Under the pieces are notes generated by a model, which ran no database searches, was not told the origin of the DNA, and worked only from the letters and a program-made list of their open reading frames with translations. A DNA stretch of 64,000 nt from Thermoplasmata archaeon (GTDB lineage Archaea; Thermoplasmatota; Thermoplasmata; Methanomassiliicoccales; Methanomethylophilaceae): contig SUSV01000002.1 of assembly GCA_015063245.1 (NCBI GenBank), forward strand, positions 1-64,000, in the 5' to 3' direction. Below, piece after piece: positions 44,944 through 53,087 of this stretch; the stretch's first letter is position 1; every line of letters begins with the position of its first letter. A program made the translations under genes and the position numbers.

Positions 44944-46320
44944 ATGGCAAGTCCAAAGATGTTGATCATAGTGGCTGCGGTGGCAGTAGTCGCTGTAGCC
45001 GCAGTGGGAGCCTATGTCCTCATGGGTGGGAACGACGACAGCAGCGACTCCGGCTCATCCGATGAGTATCTGACTGAGAAGTCAGGGTCTGCGAAGGTCT
45101 CCTCCATAGACACTAAGCTTCTCGTATTCGGAAACGCGAACAACGACGTCTATCTCGACGACAAGGATGTGAAGTTCATCCAGGATATCGTAGATGGAAA
45201 GGAGAAATGGAACAAGAGCAAGAATCCATTGGCCGACACGAACGCCGATGGAGAGGTCACAGCAGTCGATGTATCCCTTCTCGAGAGATTCATTGACGGG
45301 AAGACATCGCCCATGTTCTATCTCGATTCGAACCTCGACACAGTGAAGATCCAATTCCCCCTCACCGGTAAGATCGCGATCGGCGGATTGAACGATGCCG
45401 ATATGCTCAAGATCATCGGAAAGTACGACTCCATCGTAGCGGCCGTCAGCGATATCGGCGGAAACGAGGATGAATACCCCGGTTCCTCCAAATGGGCTAA
45501 GATCGGAACATACCCTTACGACTACGAGACCCTTCTCAGCAAAGACGTGAACATCACGCTTGGCCAGCCCTTCATGTACGATTCCACATTCGACAACCTG
45601 GCCAAGAACGGATACAGCAGCTTCCGCATGGACACCGTGAAGCTCCATGAGGCAAGATTCATGAACGGCATCGAGGGAATCGCCTGTACGGTCACCCTCG
45701 GCGCTCTGATGAACGCATTCGACAACTCCCTTTACAAATCATACCTCGACTACGTGGACAATATCAACTCCATCGTCTCTAAGGCCACGGTCAACATCTC
45801 TTCTGGAGATGAGCTGACCTGTGCCATGCTCGTCACCCACACATGCAAATCGGCATCCGACATCGGTATCGACAACTGGGCAACCGGAGTGGAGAACTAT
45901 GGGGATGTCGCGACAGCCTCCAACCTGAAGCTGACCAACGCATACCCGAAGGTCGAAGGAGGATTCATCACAGGCCTGTCCGTGGAGAACGTCCTGAAGT
46001 ACAACCCCGATATCATATTCATCGAGGCCGTCAGCGTCAACACTCCCAAGGAGTTCCACGATGTCGTCGACAAAGTGTCGTCATGGTTCAAGGACGCGGG
46101 ATACAAGGGAAAGATCATCGGAATCACATATTCTGTGATGGGTAACGCCCCCAGCGTCTCCGTTCTTCCCCTCTTGTCCTCATTGATCTACGGTGAGGAC
46201 GTCTACAAGGAAGCGGATGCCTGGAAGGATCTCGTCGATTACTACAACACCTTCCTCGGATACGATTTCACAGTTGACGAGATCAAGGAATCGATGTACG
46301 GAGCATACATCGTCGCTTGA
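44944..46320 (+). CDS. ABC substrate-binding protein (FecB/BtuF-like) with dockerin-like module
   Basis: 458 residues. A hydrophobic anchor (about 5-28) and a Ser/Asp linker lead to two EF-hand-like calcium loops, GNANNDVYLDDKD (63-75) and ADTNADGEVTAVDV (97-110), a dockerin-type pair. The remainder follows the class III binding-protein pattern (KIAIGGLNDADMLKIIGKYDSIVAAV...YNPDIIFIEAVSVN). Such proteins catch iron chelates, corrinoids or similar ligands outside the cell for an FecCD-type importer, which follows. The dockerin pair inside a binding protein is unusual. Operator-like site 2 lies in its promoter. Confidence 0.85.
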   Translation: MASPKMLIIVAAVAVVAVAAVGAYVLMGGNDDSSDSGSSDEYLTEKSGSAKVSSIDTKLLVFGNANNDVYLDDKDVKFIQDIVDGKEKWNKSKNPLADTNADGEVTAVDVSLLERFIDGKTSPMFYLDSNLDTVKIQFPLTGKIAIGGLNDADMLKIIGKYDSIVAAVSDIGGNEDEYPGSSKWAKIGTYPYDYETLLSKDVNITLGQPFMYDSTFDNLAKNGYSSFRMDTVKLHEARFMNGIEGIACTVTLGALMNAFDNSLYKSYLDYVDNINSIVSKATVNISSGDELTCAMLVTHTCKSASDIGIDNWATGVENYGDVATASNLKLTNAYPKVEGGFITGLSVENVLKYNPDIIFIEAVSVNTPKEFHDVVDKVSSWFKDAGYKGKIIGITYSVMGNAPSVSVLPLLSSLIYGEDVYKEADAWKDLVDYYNTFLGYDFTVDEIKESMYGAYIVA

Positions 46321-46341
46321 AACTCTTGGAAAACCCCTTAA

Positions 46342-46361
46342 CCCTTCCGGGAACGGGAGGG
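46342..46361 (+). terminator. Intergenic hairpin between binding protein and permease
   Basis: CCCTTCCG-GGAA-CGGGAGGG: an 8-bp stem (one G-U pair) with a GGAA tetraloop, 21 nt after the stop. No T-run follows, so it may be an mRNA-stability or attenuation element that keeps the binding protein in excess over the transporter. Confidence 0.45.
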
Positions 46362-46377
46362 AAACATATCCCCGGAT

Positions 46378-47532
46378 GTGCAGAGGATGAAGTTCATAGA
46401 GTACATAGAAGAAGACCCCCTGATAGCGAAGCCTCTGGCCAATGTGGTCAAGAGGTGGTCATCGGTCGATGAGTCGGACGATGTCGGATTCAGGAAGCAG
46501 ATGGCTGATTATCATCGCACCCTGAGGAGGCGTTTCCTATTCATCATCGGATGCGTCTTCGTCATGGTCCTGGCAGCCGGATACGCGGTGGCCTACGGCC
46601 CTCTCGACATCAGCTTCGCGGACACGTACATCACGATATGGAATCATATCACGCACAACGTGACCGATCCCGGGATGGATTACATCATCATCACGGTGAG
46701 GTCCCCCAGGATAGTCGCCGGTGTAATCGCCGGAGTAGGTCTGGCGATATGCGGAGTCGTGATGCAGAGCGTCCTCAGGAACCCTCTGGCCGACCCGTAT
46801 ACCACAGGTGTGTCATCGGGAGCAGGATTCGGAGCGACGATCGCCCTCACGGGAGGTTTCGTCGCCGCAAGCAACACCCCGGTCATACTGTCCGCGTTCG
46901 TCTTCGCGCTCCTGCCGACATTGGCAATCGTTGTGATGTCGAGACATAAATCAGCCGCATCGCCGACCGTGATGATCATGTTCGGAATCGGTCTGATGTA
47001 CATATTCAACGCCATGACCACAGTCCTGATGCTCTGGTCCAACCCGGAGGATCTCGCCTCGGTGTATCAGTGGCAGGTAGGCAGTCTCGCAAAGGTGGAA
47101 TGGAGCCAGATCCCGTACATGTTCGCCATCGTGCTCCTGGGATTCATAATCATACAGTGCCTCTCGGGAAAGCTGAACGTCCTTGCGACTGGCGACGATA
47201 ACGCGAAGGCGTTGGGTTTGAATCCCCACAGGATGAGGGTCCTGCTCCTCGCGCTAACAGGTCTGATATCGGCAGCTGTGGTGAGCTTCACCGGAATAAT
47301 CGGTTTCGTGGGATTGGTGACGCCGCACATCGTCAGGATATTCATCGGTGCCGACAACAGGTACCTCATCCCCGCCTCCGCGCTCTTCGGGGGCATGCTC
47401 ATGGTAGTGGCCGATCTTCTGGGAAGATGCACCATACCGGATGCTATACTGCCAGTGGGAGTGGTGATGGCTTTCATCGGAGGTCCGACATTCATATGGC
47501 TCCTCATCAGGAAGGGGAACAAGGCTTGGTGA
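46378..47532 (+). CDS. FecCD/BtuC-type ABC permease
   Basis: 384 residues. An unusually long cytosolic N-terminus of about 55 residues precedes about ten membrane helices. VRSPRIVAGVIAGVGLAICGVVMQSVLRNPLADPYTTGVSSGAGFGA is the FecCD hallmark; FTGIIGFVGLVTPHIVRIFIGADNRYL is the coupling region. Start is GTG 46378 or the ATG three codons on (46387); neither has a clear ribosome site. Partner of the binding protein and the ATPase next to it. Confidence 0.92.
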   Translation: MQRMKFIEYIEEDPLIAKPLANVVKRWSSVDESDDVGFRKQMADYHRTLRRRFLFIIGCVFVMVLAAGYAVAYGPLDISFADTYITIWNHITHNVTDPGMDYIIITVRSPRIVAGVIAGVGLAICGVVMQSVLRNPLADPYTTGVSSGAGFGATIALTGGFVAASNTPVILSAFVFALLPTLAIVVMSRHKSAASPTVMIMFGIGLMYIFNAMTTVLMLWSNPEDLASVYQWQVGSLAKVEWSQIPYMFAIVLLGFIIIQCLSGKLNVLATGDDNAKALGLNPHRMRVLLLALTGLISAAVVSFTGIIGFVGLVTPHIVRIFIGADNRYLIPASALFGGMLMVVADLLGRCTIPDAILPVGVVMAFIGGPTFIWLLIRKGNKAW

Positions 47533-47536
47533 TACG

Positions 47537-48496
47537 ATGGGTCTGAAGAATCTAGGTCAAGAACTCAAGAACATTTTCAGGAACGATGATACGGGGGCCC
47601 ATGAAGGCCCTACCGAGATCGTCATGAAGGATGTCTCATTCGGATATGAGGCGAATCACCCGGTCATCTCCGGCATCAATCTCACGATCGACCAACCCGG
47701 ATTGTACTGTGTCATCGGCCCGAACGGGGTTGGGAAATCCACGCTGATCAAATGCATGTGCAAGATCCAGGATATCTCGTCAGGCGAGGTGACCATCAAC
47801 GGCCGCAGCATCAGAGAGATGACACATAAGGACATAGCCAGACAGATCGGATATGTACCGGTGTCAACCGCCGACGTATTCTCCATGTCGGTGCTGGAGA
47901 CGATCCTTGTCGGATGTCAGAACAGGCACGATTCCGACGAGACGAAGATGAAGGCCGTCTACAAGAGCATGAGCCTCCTGAACATAACCGACCTGTCGTC
48001 GAAGAACTTCGGAGAGCTGTCCGCAGGGCAGCATCAGAAGGTGGCGATAGCAAGGGGTGTGGTCCAGAGGCCCAAGGTGCTGATACTCGATGAGCCCACG
48101 GCCAATCTCGATGTCAAGTATCAGGTCTATGTGACGGAGCTGCTCCGTGCTCTGGCGGAGCATGAGAAGATGATCGTGCTCATGATCAGCCACGATCTGA
48201 ACATGTCGGCGAAATACGCCCATAAGGTCATCATGATGTCCAATCCGGGAGTGATTTACAAGGTAGGGGATCCCGAGGAGGTCATCACCAAGGAGAACAT
48301 CGAAGCTGTTTACGGAGTCCATTGCAAGGTCATCCAGGATGATGAGTTCGGAGTACCGGTCGTCATACTCGGTCAGTCCATAATGGATGAGGAAGGCAAC
48401 ATCGACATCAATTCTAATCTATTCACATTGGAGGAAGTAAAAAATGGCAAAGGAAGCAGGAAAATCGACTCTAAAGTTCTGGGGCGAGTCCGCTAA
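47537..48496 (+). CDS. ABC transporter ATPase (FecE/BtuD-like)
   Basis: 319 residues. Walker A GPNGVGKST, Q-loop region, signature LSAGQ in FGELSAGQHQKVAIARG (Ala replaces the usual first Gly), Walker B VLILDEPT and switch His in MISHDLN. A C-terminal extension of ~60 residues follows the core. It starts 4 nt after the permease and its 3' end overlaps the next methyltransferase gene by 53 nt, so the uptake and methylation genes are tightly coupled. Confidence 0.92.
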   Translation: MGLKNLGQELKNIFRNDDTGAHEGPTEIVMKDVSFGYEANHPVISGINLTIDQPGLYCVIGPNGVGKSTLIKCMCKIQDISSGEVTINGRSIREMTHKDIARQIGYVPVSTADVFSMSVLETILVGCQNRHDSDETKMKAVYKSMSLLNITDLSSKNFGELSAGQHQKVAIARGVVQRPKVLILDEPTANLDVKYQVYVTELLRALAEHEKMIVLMISHDLNMSAKYAHKVIMMSNPGVIYKVGDPEEVITKENIEAVYGVHCKVIQDDEFGVPVVILGQSIMDEEGNIDINSNLFTLEEVKNGKGSRKIDSKVLGRVR

Positions 48497-49919
48497 AGGA
48501 TACAAAGAGGGTGTCAAGAAGGAGCTCGAGAGCAAGAACATCAGCGACAAATGGATCAGGAAGATCCTCGAGAACGCGCCCGAGAAGGACAGGCTGAAGG
48601 TCCTGGACATCGGATGCGGACCGGGATTCTTCACTATCAATCTCAGCAAGTTAGGACATGACGTGATCGGTATCGACGTCAGCAAGGAGATGGTCGAGGT
48701 CGCCAGGGAGAATGCTCAGGAGCAGGGCGTCGCATGCGATTTCAAGGTCATGAACGCCAATACCCTGGAGTTCGAGGACAACACGTTCGATCTGATAATC
48801 AACAGGGTCGTCACCTGGACCCTGCCTGATCTATACGAATGCTACAGGGAGTGGAGGAGGGTCCTCGCTCCGAACGGCCGTCTGATAGTGTTCGATGCCA
48901 ACCATTACGCAAACATATTCAGCGAGGAGAGGGCCAAGCAGATGAGGCTCATGATGCGTCAGCACATCCTCGACGGCAAGGAGCCTTTCACCGACCACTT
49001 CGACTTCCATGTGAGGTGGAACTATTGGGGAGACTGTCCCATGGTCGGCACACCGAGACCCCAGTGGGACAGGAACATGCTGTACAAGCTCTGCTTCGTG
49101 GACATATTCACTGAAGAGAACCTGTTCGGCGATACGAAGGGGTCCGGAACATCGGAACCGATGTTCATGATCAGGGCCGAGAAGCCCAGCCCGGAAGAGG
49201 AGAACGAGTTCATCGTCAACGAGTACTGGAACGCCATCGCCGGATGCGTCAGCGCCAGGGCGGTGCAGATGCTGGAGGAGGGCAGATCCGCAGGTTATGT
49301 CGATTCTATCTCGAAATACCTGAAACCCGGGTCGAAGGTCGCCGACATCGGTACCGGTTCTGGAGCAGTCGCAATCCAACTGACGAAGAACGGCTTCGAC
49401 ACGGTCGGTGTGGACCGCGCATCTGCCATGATCGAAATGGCGAAGCTCACCGCCGAAGAGCAGAAAGTGAAGGTGGATTTCATCGAGAACGATGCGGAAT
49501 GCACCGATTTCGATGACGAGTCGTTCGATGCGGTCGTCATGAGGAATGTTGTATGGAACTCATTCAATCCCGAGAACATCCTGAAGGAAGCGAAGCGTAT
49601 CCTCAGGAAGGGCGGAGTCCTGATAATTACAGATGGAAACTGGCAGGAGAACATCAGGAAATGGGAGTCCGAGAACACCTGCCATGACGAGTTCCCGAAC
49701 TACAAGAAGAGGGATCTGGGTCTTGGTGCCTACGACATCATCAACGTGTACTACGACAGGCTTCCTCTCAACAAGGAGTGCAGGCCCTCATGGGATGAGA
49801 AGGCACTATCTTCTTTAGGATTCTCGATCGAGGCGAACGCCGAGTTCGACGATCCCATGATCACGGACGATCTGAAACCCGTTCTCAAGAAAGGATTCAT
49901 CGTAGTGGCCAGGAAATGA
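48444..49919 (+). CDS. Tandem (two-domain) SAM methyltransferase
   Basis: 491 residues with two class I domains. Domain 1: VLDIGCGPGFFTINLSKLGHD near 53-73 and LRV-type helix RVLAPNGRLIVFD. Domain 2: VADIGTGSGAVAIQLTKNGFD near 296-316 and RILRKGGVLIITDGNW. Between them is RPQWDRNMLYKLCF, also found in the convergent paralog at 51346. Both motif I regions keep the glycines, so both may bind SAM. Substrate unknown. The deep overlap with the ABC ATPase gene suggests joint function. ATG preceded by GAGG. Confidence 0.82.
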   Translation: MAKEAGKSTLKFWGESAKGYKEGVKKELESKNISDKWIRKILENAPEKDRLKVLDIGCGPGFFTINLSKLGHDVIGIDVSKEMVEVARENAQEQGVACDFKVMNANTLEFEDNTFDLIINRVVTWTLPDLYECYREWRRVLAPNGRLIVFDANHYANIFSEERAKQMRLMMRQHILDGKEPFTDHFDFHVRWNYWGDCPMVGTPRPQWDRNMLYKLCFVDIFTEENLFGDTKGSGTSEPMFMIRAEKPSPEEENEFIVNEYWNAIAGCVSARAVQMLEEGRSAGYVDSISKYLKPGSKVADIGTGSGAVAIQLTKNGFDTVGVDRASAMIEMAKLTAEEQKVKVDFIENDAECTDFDDESFDAVVMRNVVWNSFNPENILKEAKRILRKGGVLIITDGNWQENIRKWESENTCHDEFPNYKKRDLGLGAYDIINVYYDRLPLNKECRPSWDEKALSSLGFSIEANAEFDDPMITDDLKPVLKKGFIVVARK

Positions 49920-49927
49920 TCAGGATG

Positions 49928-49943
49928 CCGCCCTTCTGGGCGG
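49928..49943 (+). terminator. Hairpin between the tandem methyltransferase and MATE genes
   Basis: CCGCCC-TTCT-GGGCGG, extendable by GAT/ATC with one mismatch each side; 8 nt after the stop codon. Confidence 0.5.
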
Positions 49944-49966
49944 TATCCGTATCCTAAGGGATGTAC

Positions 49967-51349
49967 ATGGTCGAAGAGACAGACAGCATCAGCCTGATGG
50001 GCAGCAATCCAGCGAAGGCCATAAGGGTCATGTCGATCCCGCTGGTCTTCGCATTCCTGCTCTCAAGCGTCCAGCTCTACATAGATTCGTTCTGGTGCGC
50101 CGGACTGGGCCCGGATCCGAACTCCGCGATAACCCTTGCGGGACCGATTTACTGGATCCTGCTAGACATAGGCGCGGGTCTCGGCGTCGGGGCATCCACG
50201 GCCATTTCGCGTGCGCTGGGCGCCAAGAACTACAGCCGTGTCAACAGTCTCGCCTCGCAGATCATCGTCCTGATGACGATAGTCTCTGTCGTATTGTCAA
50301 TCATCCTTTTTGCGGCGGCGGAACCGCTGATATCCTTCATGAGCGGCGGAGAGAATGTGGATCTCAGCATGGAGTATCTGCTCCCGTATCTGCTGTTCAG
50401 CCCGTTCCTCACCTTGAACGGGATCATCCTGGGGATGCTGAGGGCGGAAGGCGAGGCCAAGCTGTCCTCCGGCCTTTCCATTTTCGCCTCGGTGATCAAC
50501 ATCGTGATGGACCCGATCCTCATCTACGGCCTGGACATGGGGCTGACGGGCGCTGCGCTAGCAACATGCCTGTCGTTCATAATCACGACTGTCATCGGAT
50601 TGTGGCTCTATCTGAGCGGAAGGATGTTCATCAAGCCTTCCTTCAGGGGATTCCGGTTCATCAAGGAGCAGATTTGGGATATCAGCAGGGTGGGGATACC
50701 CCATTCTTTGGAGCTGGCCGTCATCCCGATGCTGATGATGCCCCAGAACTCGCTGGTCGTCCAGGTGGGCGGTACCGACGGCATGATCACGTACAGCCTC
50801 CCGTATCGGTACATATCCCTGGCGATGGTGCCGGCGCAGGCCATCGCAGCCGCGATGATCCCGGTGGCATCATATTCCATCGGCAAGGGGGACAGGGACA
50901 ACGTGCTGTTCAGCTTCAGGTACGCTGTCAAGCTCATAACCGCGATAAGCCTTGTATTAACCGTGGTCCTGCTGGTCCTTGCAGAACCGTTCTCCTACGC
51001 ATTCACGTATACGGACGACATGGCGCAGTTCAGGTCGGAGATAGCGATGGTCATACGCATCTACGCGTTGGTCCTTCTGGCGATCACCGGCATCCATCTG
51101 TGCTCATCCATACTGCAGACCCTGTGCTATTCCCAATTGGCGACGGTGACCATGTTCACGAGGGAGATCGTGTTCCTGGTCCTGTTCTACATATCGACCT
51201 TCTTCGACATGACCGCCATCTATTGGTCGCTGGACATAGCGGAGATAGCGGGAGCGGTCCTGATGATGGTATGCGTGGTATACGCGGTTAAACATACCCT
51301 GCCCACCACGGGGATCGTGATGAGCAGGTTCAGAAATGAAGAGGTTTAA
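49967..51349 (+). CDS. MATE-family efflux transporter
   Basis: 460 residues, twelve membrane helices in two homologous halves: SIPLVFAFLLSSVQLYIDSFWCAGLG and GASTAISRALGAKNY in the first; GIPHSLELAVIPMLMMPQNSLV and AQAIAAAMIPVASYSIGKGD in the second. MATE proteins export cations or small organic molecules using H+ or Na+ gradients. AAGGG is well spaced for ATG 49967; another ATG at 49961 is in frame. Its position in the cluster suggests export of a methylated product or chelator. Confidence 0.9.
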   Translation: MVEETDSISLMGSNPAKAIRVMSIPLVFAFLLSSVQLYIDSFWCAGLGPDPNSAITLAGPIYWILLDIGAGLGVGASTAISRALGAKNYSRVNSLASQIIVLMTIVSVVLSIILFAAAEPLISFMSGGENVDLSMEYLLPYLLFSPFLTLNGIILGMLRAEGEAKLSSGLSIFASVINIVMDPILIYGLDMGLTGAALATCLSFIITTVIGLWLYLSGRMFIKPSFRGFRFIKEQIWDISRVGIPHSLELAVIPMLMMPQNSLVVQVGGTDGMITYSLPYRYISLAMVPAQAIAAAMIPVASYSIGKGDRDNVLFSFRYAVKLITAISLVLTVVLLVLAEPFSYAFTYTDDMAQFRSEIAMVIRIYALVLLAITGIHLCSSILQTLCYSQLATVTMFTREIVFLVLFYISTFFDMTAIYWSLDIAEIAGAVLMMVCVVYAVKHTLPTTGIVMSRFRNEEV

Positions 51350-52821
51350 TCCTTCTCGAAGACGAGCAGGAAGCTGTCGCCGACGATATCGCGTATGCTC
51401 TTGTCCAGGAGGGTATCGTCGAATGTCCTGGATTTTACAAGTCTGAATCCGAGTTCGCTGCATTCGTTTATATCCCAATCGGGACGGATCTTGATGGTCA
51501 GCGGAAGGTTGCGGAATATGGGGTCGATGACATCCGTGCCTCCGAAACCTGTCTCCCCGGACCTTATCCGGACGCCGTCATCGTCGAAGGCCGGTCTTCC
51601 CGTTGACAGCTTCACGATCCAGTCGGCATCGATTATGACCAGCCTTCCCTTGGGTCTAAGCACCCTGTATGATTCGGCGAGTGCGGACGAGGGGTCCTTG
51701 AAGGACCAGAGGCTGTTGCGGATGATCACCGAATCGAAGGACCCGTCCTCGAATTCCATTCCCTCCGCATCCCCCAAAACGAATCTGGCATCGGAATGGA
51801 CCTCCTCAGCGCATCTCCTGGCCTCGAGCACCATCTCCTCGGACGAGTCGATACCGGTCGAGGCGAATCCCTTCTCGGATGCCGCGATCGACAGGAATCC
51901 GGCACCGCATGCGACATCCAGGAGATCGCCTTTTCTCAATACATCTTCGAACGTCTCGAGATACCTTATGCCCTTCCTGTCCCTGCAGAATCTGTGGCAT
52001 CTCCCGCTTTCGAACGGGGCCAGCCCGTTCCAGTACTCCTTGATGAGCATCCTCTCCTCATCCGATTTCGAGGGCTTCTCCGCGCATATCAGGAACAGTG
52101 GCGCAGGCGACTCCGGATTTGGCATCCTGTCCAGTTCGGTGCCGACAAGGACTTCTGTTTTCGTGACGATGTTGGTGAACCTCATCTTTATCAGCATGTT
52201 CCGGTCCCATTGGGGACGGGGCATGCCCAGCATGGGGCGCGTCTCCATGTATGTGTTGCGGAACATGAATCCCGTGTTGACCGTTCCTGAATCCACTCCC
52301 ATGATCTTGATCTCCCTGATCAGATCTCTGAACTTCATGTCATGTATGGGATCGAAGAAGTTCCAGTTGAAGTTGGAATCGAATACCAGTATGCGGCCTC
52401 CCGGGGCGAGGACCCTCCTCCATTCCCTGTAGCATTCCATCATATCGGGCAGGGTCCAGGTGACATTGCGTGAGATGATCAGGTCGAACGTATTGGAATC
52501 GAACAGCAGGTTGTTGGCGTTCATGGGACGGAATTCGCATTGGACCCCCATCTCCTTGGCGTTGAGCTCCGCCTCCCTGAGCATGCCTACGCTCAGGTCG
52601 ACTCCTATGGCGTCGTGCCCGTCCATCGCCAGGGAGATCGTGAAGAATCCCGGTCCTGTCCCTATGTCAAGCACCTTCAGCTTATCCTTCTTCGGGGCGT
52701 ATTGGTATATGAGCCGAAGCCAGAACTCCCTTTCGGATGATCTGAGCTGTTCCTTGATGAGATTGCTGTATTCCTTGGATGCAGAGTTCCAAGCTTTGAT
52801 CGTTACTGATTCCTCGTCCAT
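51346..52821 (-). CDS. Tandem (two-domain) SAM methyltransferase, paralog
   Basis: 491 residues, the same length and layout as the plus-strand paralog. Domain 1 motif I VLDIGTGPGFFTISLAMDGHD; domain 2 LLDVACGAGFLSIAASEKGF; the linker again contains RPQWDRNMLIKMRF. Its N-terminus (AWNSASKEYSNLIKEQL) resembles the starts of the other two methyltransferases here. It overlaps the MATE gene end by 4 nt, convergently. An ATTTTAATACC box lies about 25-30 nt upstream of the ATG. Substrate unknown. Confidence 0.82.
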   Translation of the reverse strand: MDEESVTIKAWNSASKEYSNLIKEQLRSSEREFWLRLIYQYAPKKDKLKVLDIGTGPGFFTISLAMDGHDAIGVDLSVGMLREAELNAKEMGVQCEFRPMNANNLLFDSNTFDLIISRNVTWTLPDMMECYREWRRVLAPGGRILVFDSNFNWNFFDPIHDMKFRDLIREIKIMGVDSGTVNTGFMFRNTYMETRPMLGMPRPQWDRNMLIKMRFTNIVTKTEVLVGTELDRMPNPESPAPLFLICAEKPSKSDEERMLIKEYWNGLAPFESGRCHRFCRDRKGIRYLETFEDVLRKGDLLDVACGAGFLSIAASEKGFASTGIDSSEEMVLEARRCAEEVHSDARFVLGDAEGMEFEDGSFDSVIIRNSLWSFKDPSSALAESYRVLRPKGRLVIIDADWIVKLSTGRPAFDDDGVRIRSGETGFGGTDVIDPIFRNLPLTIKIRPDWDINECSELGFRLVKSRTFDDTLLDKSIRDIVGDSFLLVFEKD

Positions 52822-53087
52822 GGTATGCCGGAATAGAAACCATCCCGATAGGTATTAAAATGCTAATGACCAAGAGCCAGATAGTCCAAAAAGGATTGGT
52901 ATTTTCCAGTCTGTGCGTCAAAGCGTAGCGGCATCCGCAGGCGTTTCGGCAGCATCGGTGCTCGCCGCCACCGCTTTCGTCCTGCCGACCATAGAGAATA
53001 CGGATCTCGATGCGGATATGAATATTGAATTCAGCGGGGGCACACTCTCATTTGCCAGATCATCCAAAAAAGATCGATGGTATCCTG
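52822..53087. other. Intergenic stretch without a supported gene
   Basis: 266 nt between the tandem methyltransferase start and the COG1031 gene end. It carries the methyltransferase promoter. A 62-codon GTG-initiated frame (52913-53101) has a hydrophobic first half but no ribosome site and runs into the neighbour, so I do not call it. Confidence 0.4.
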
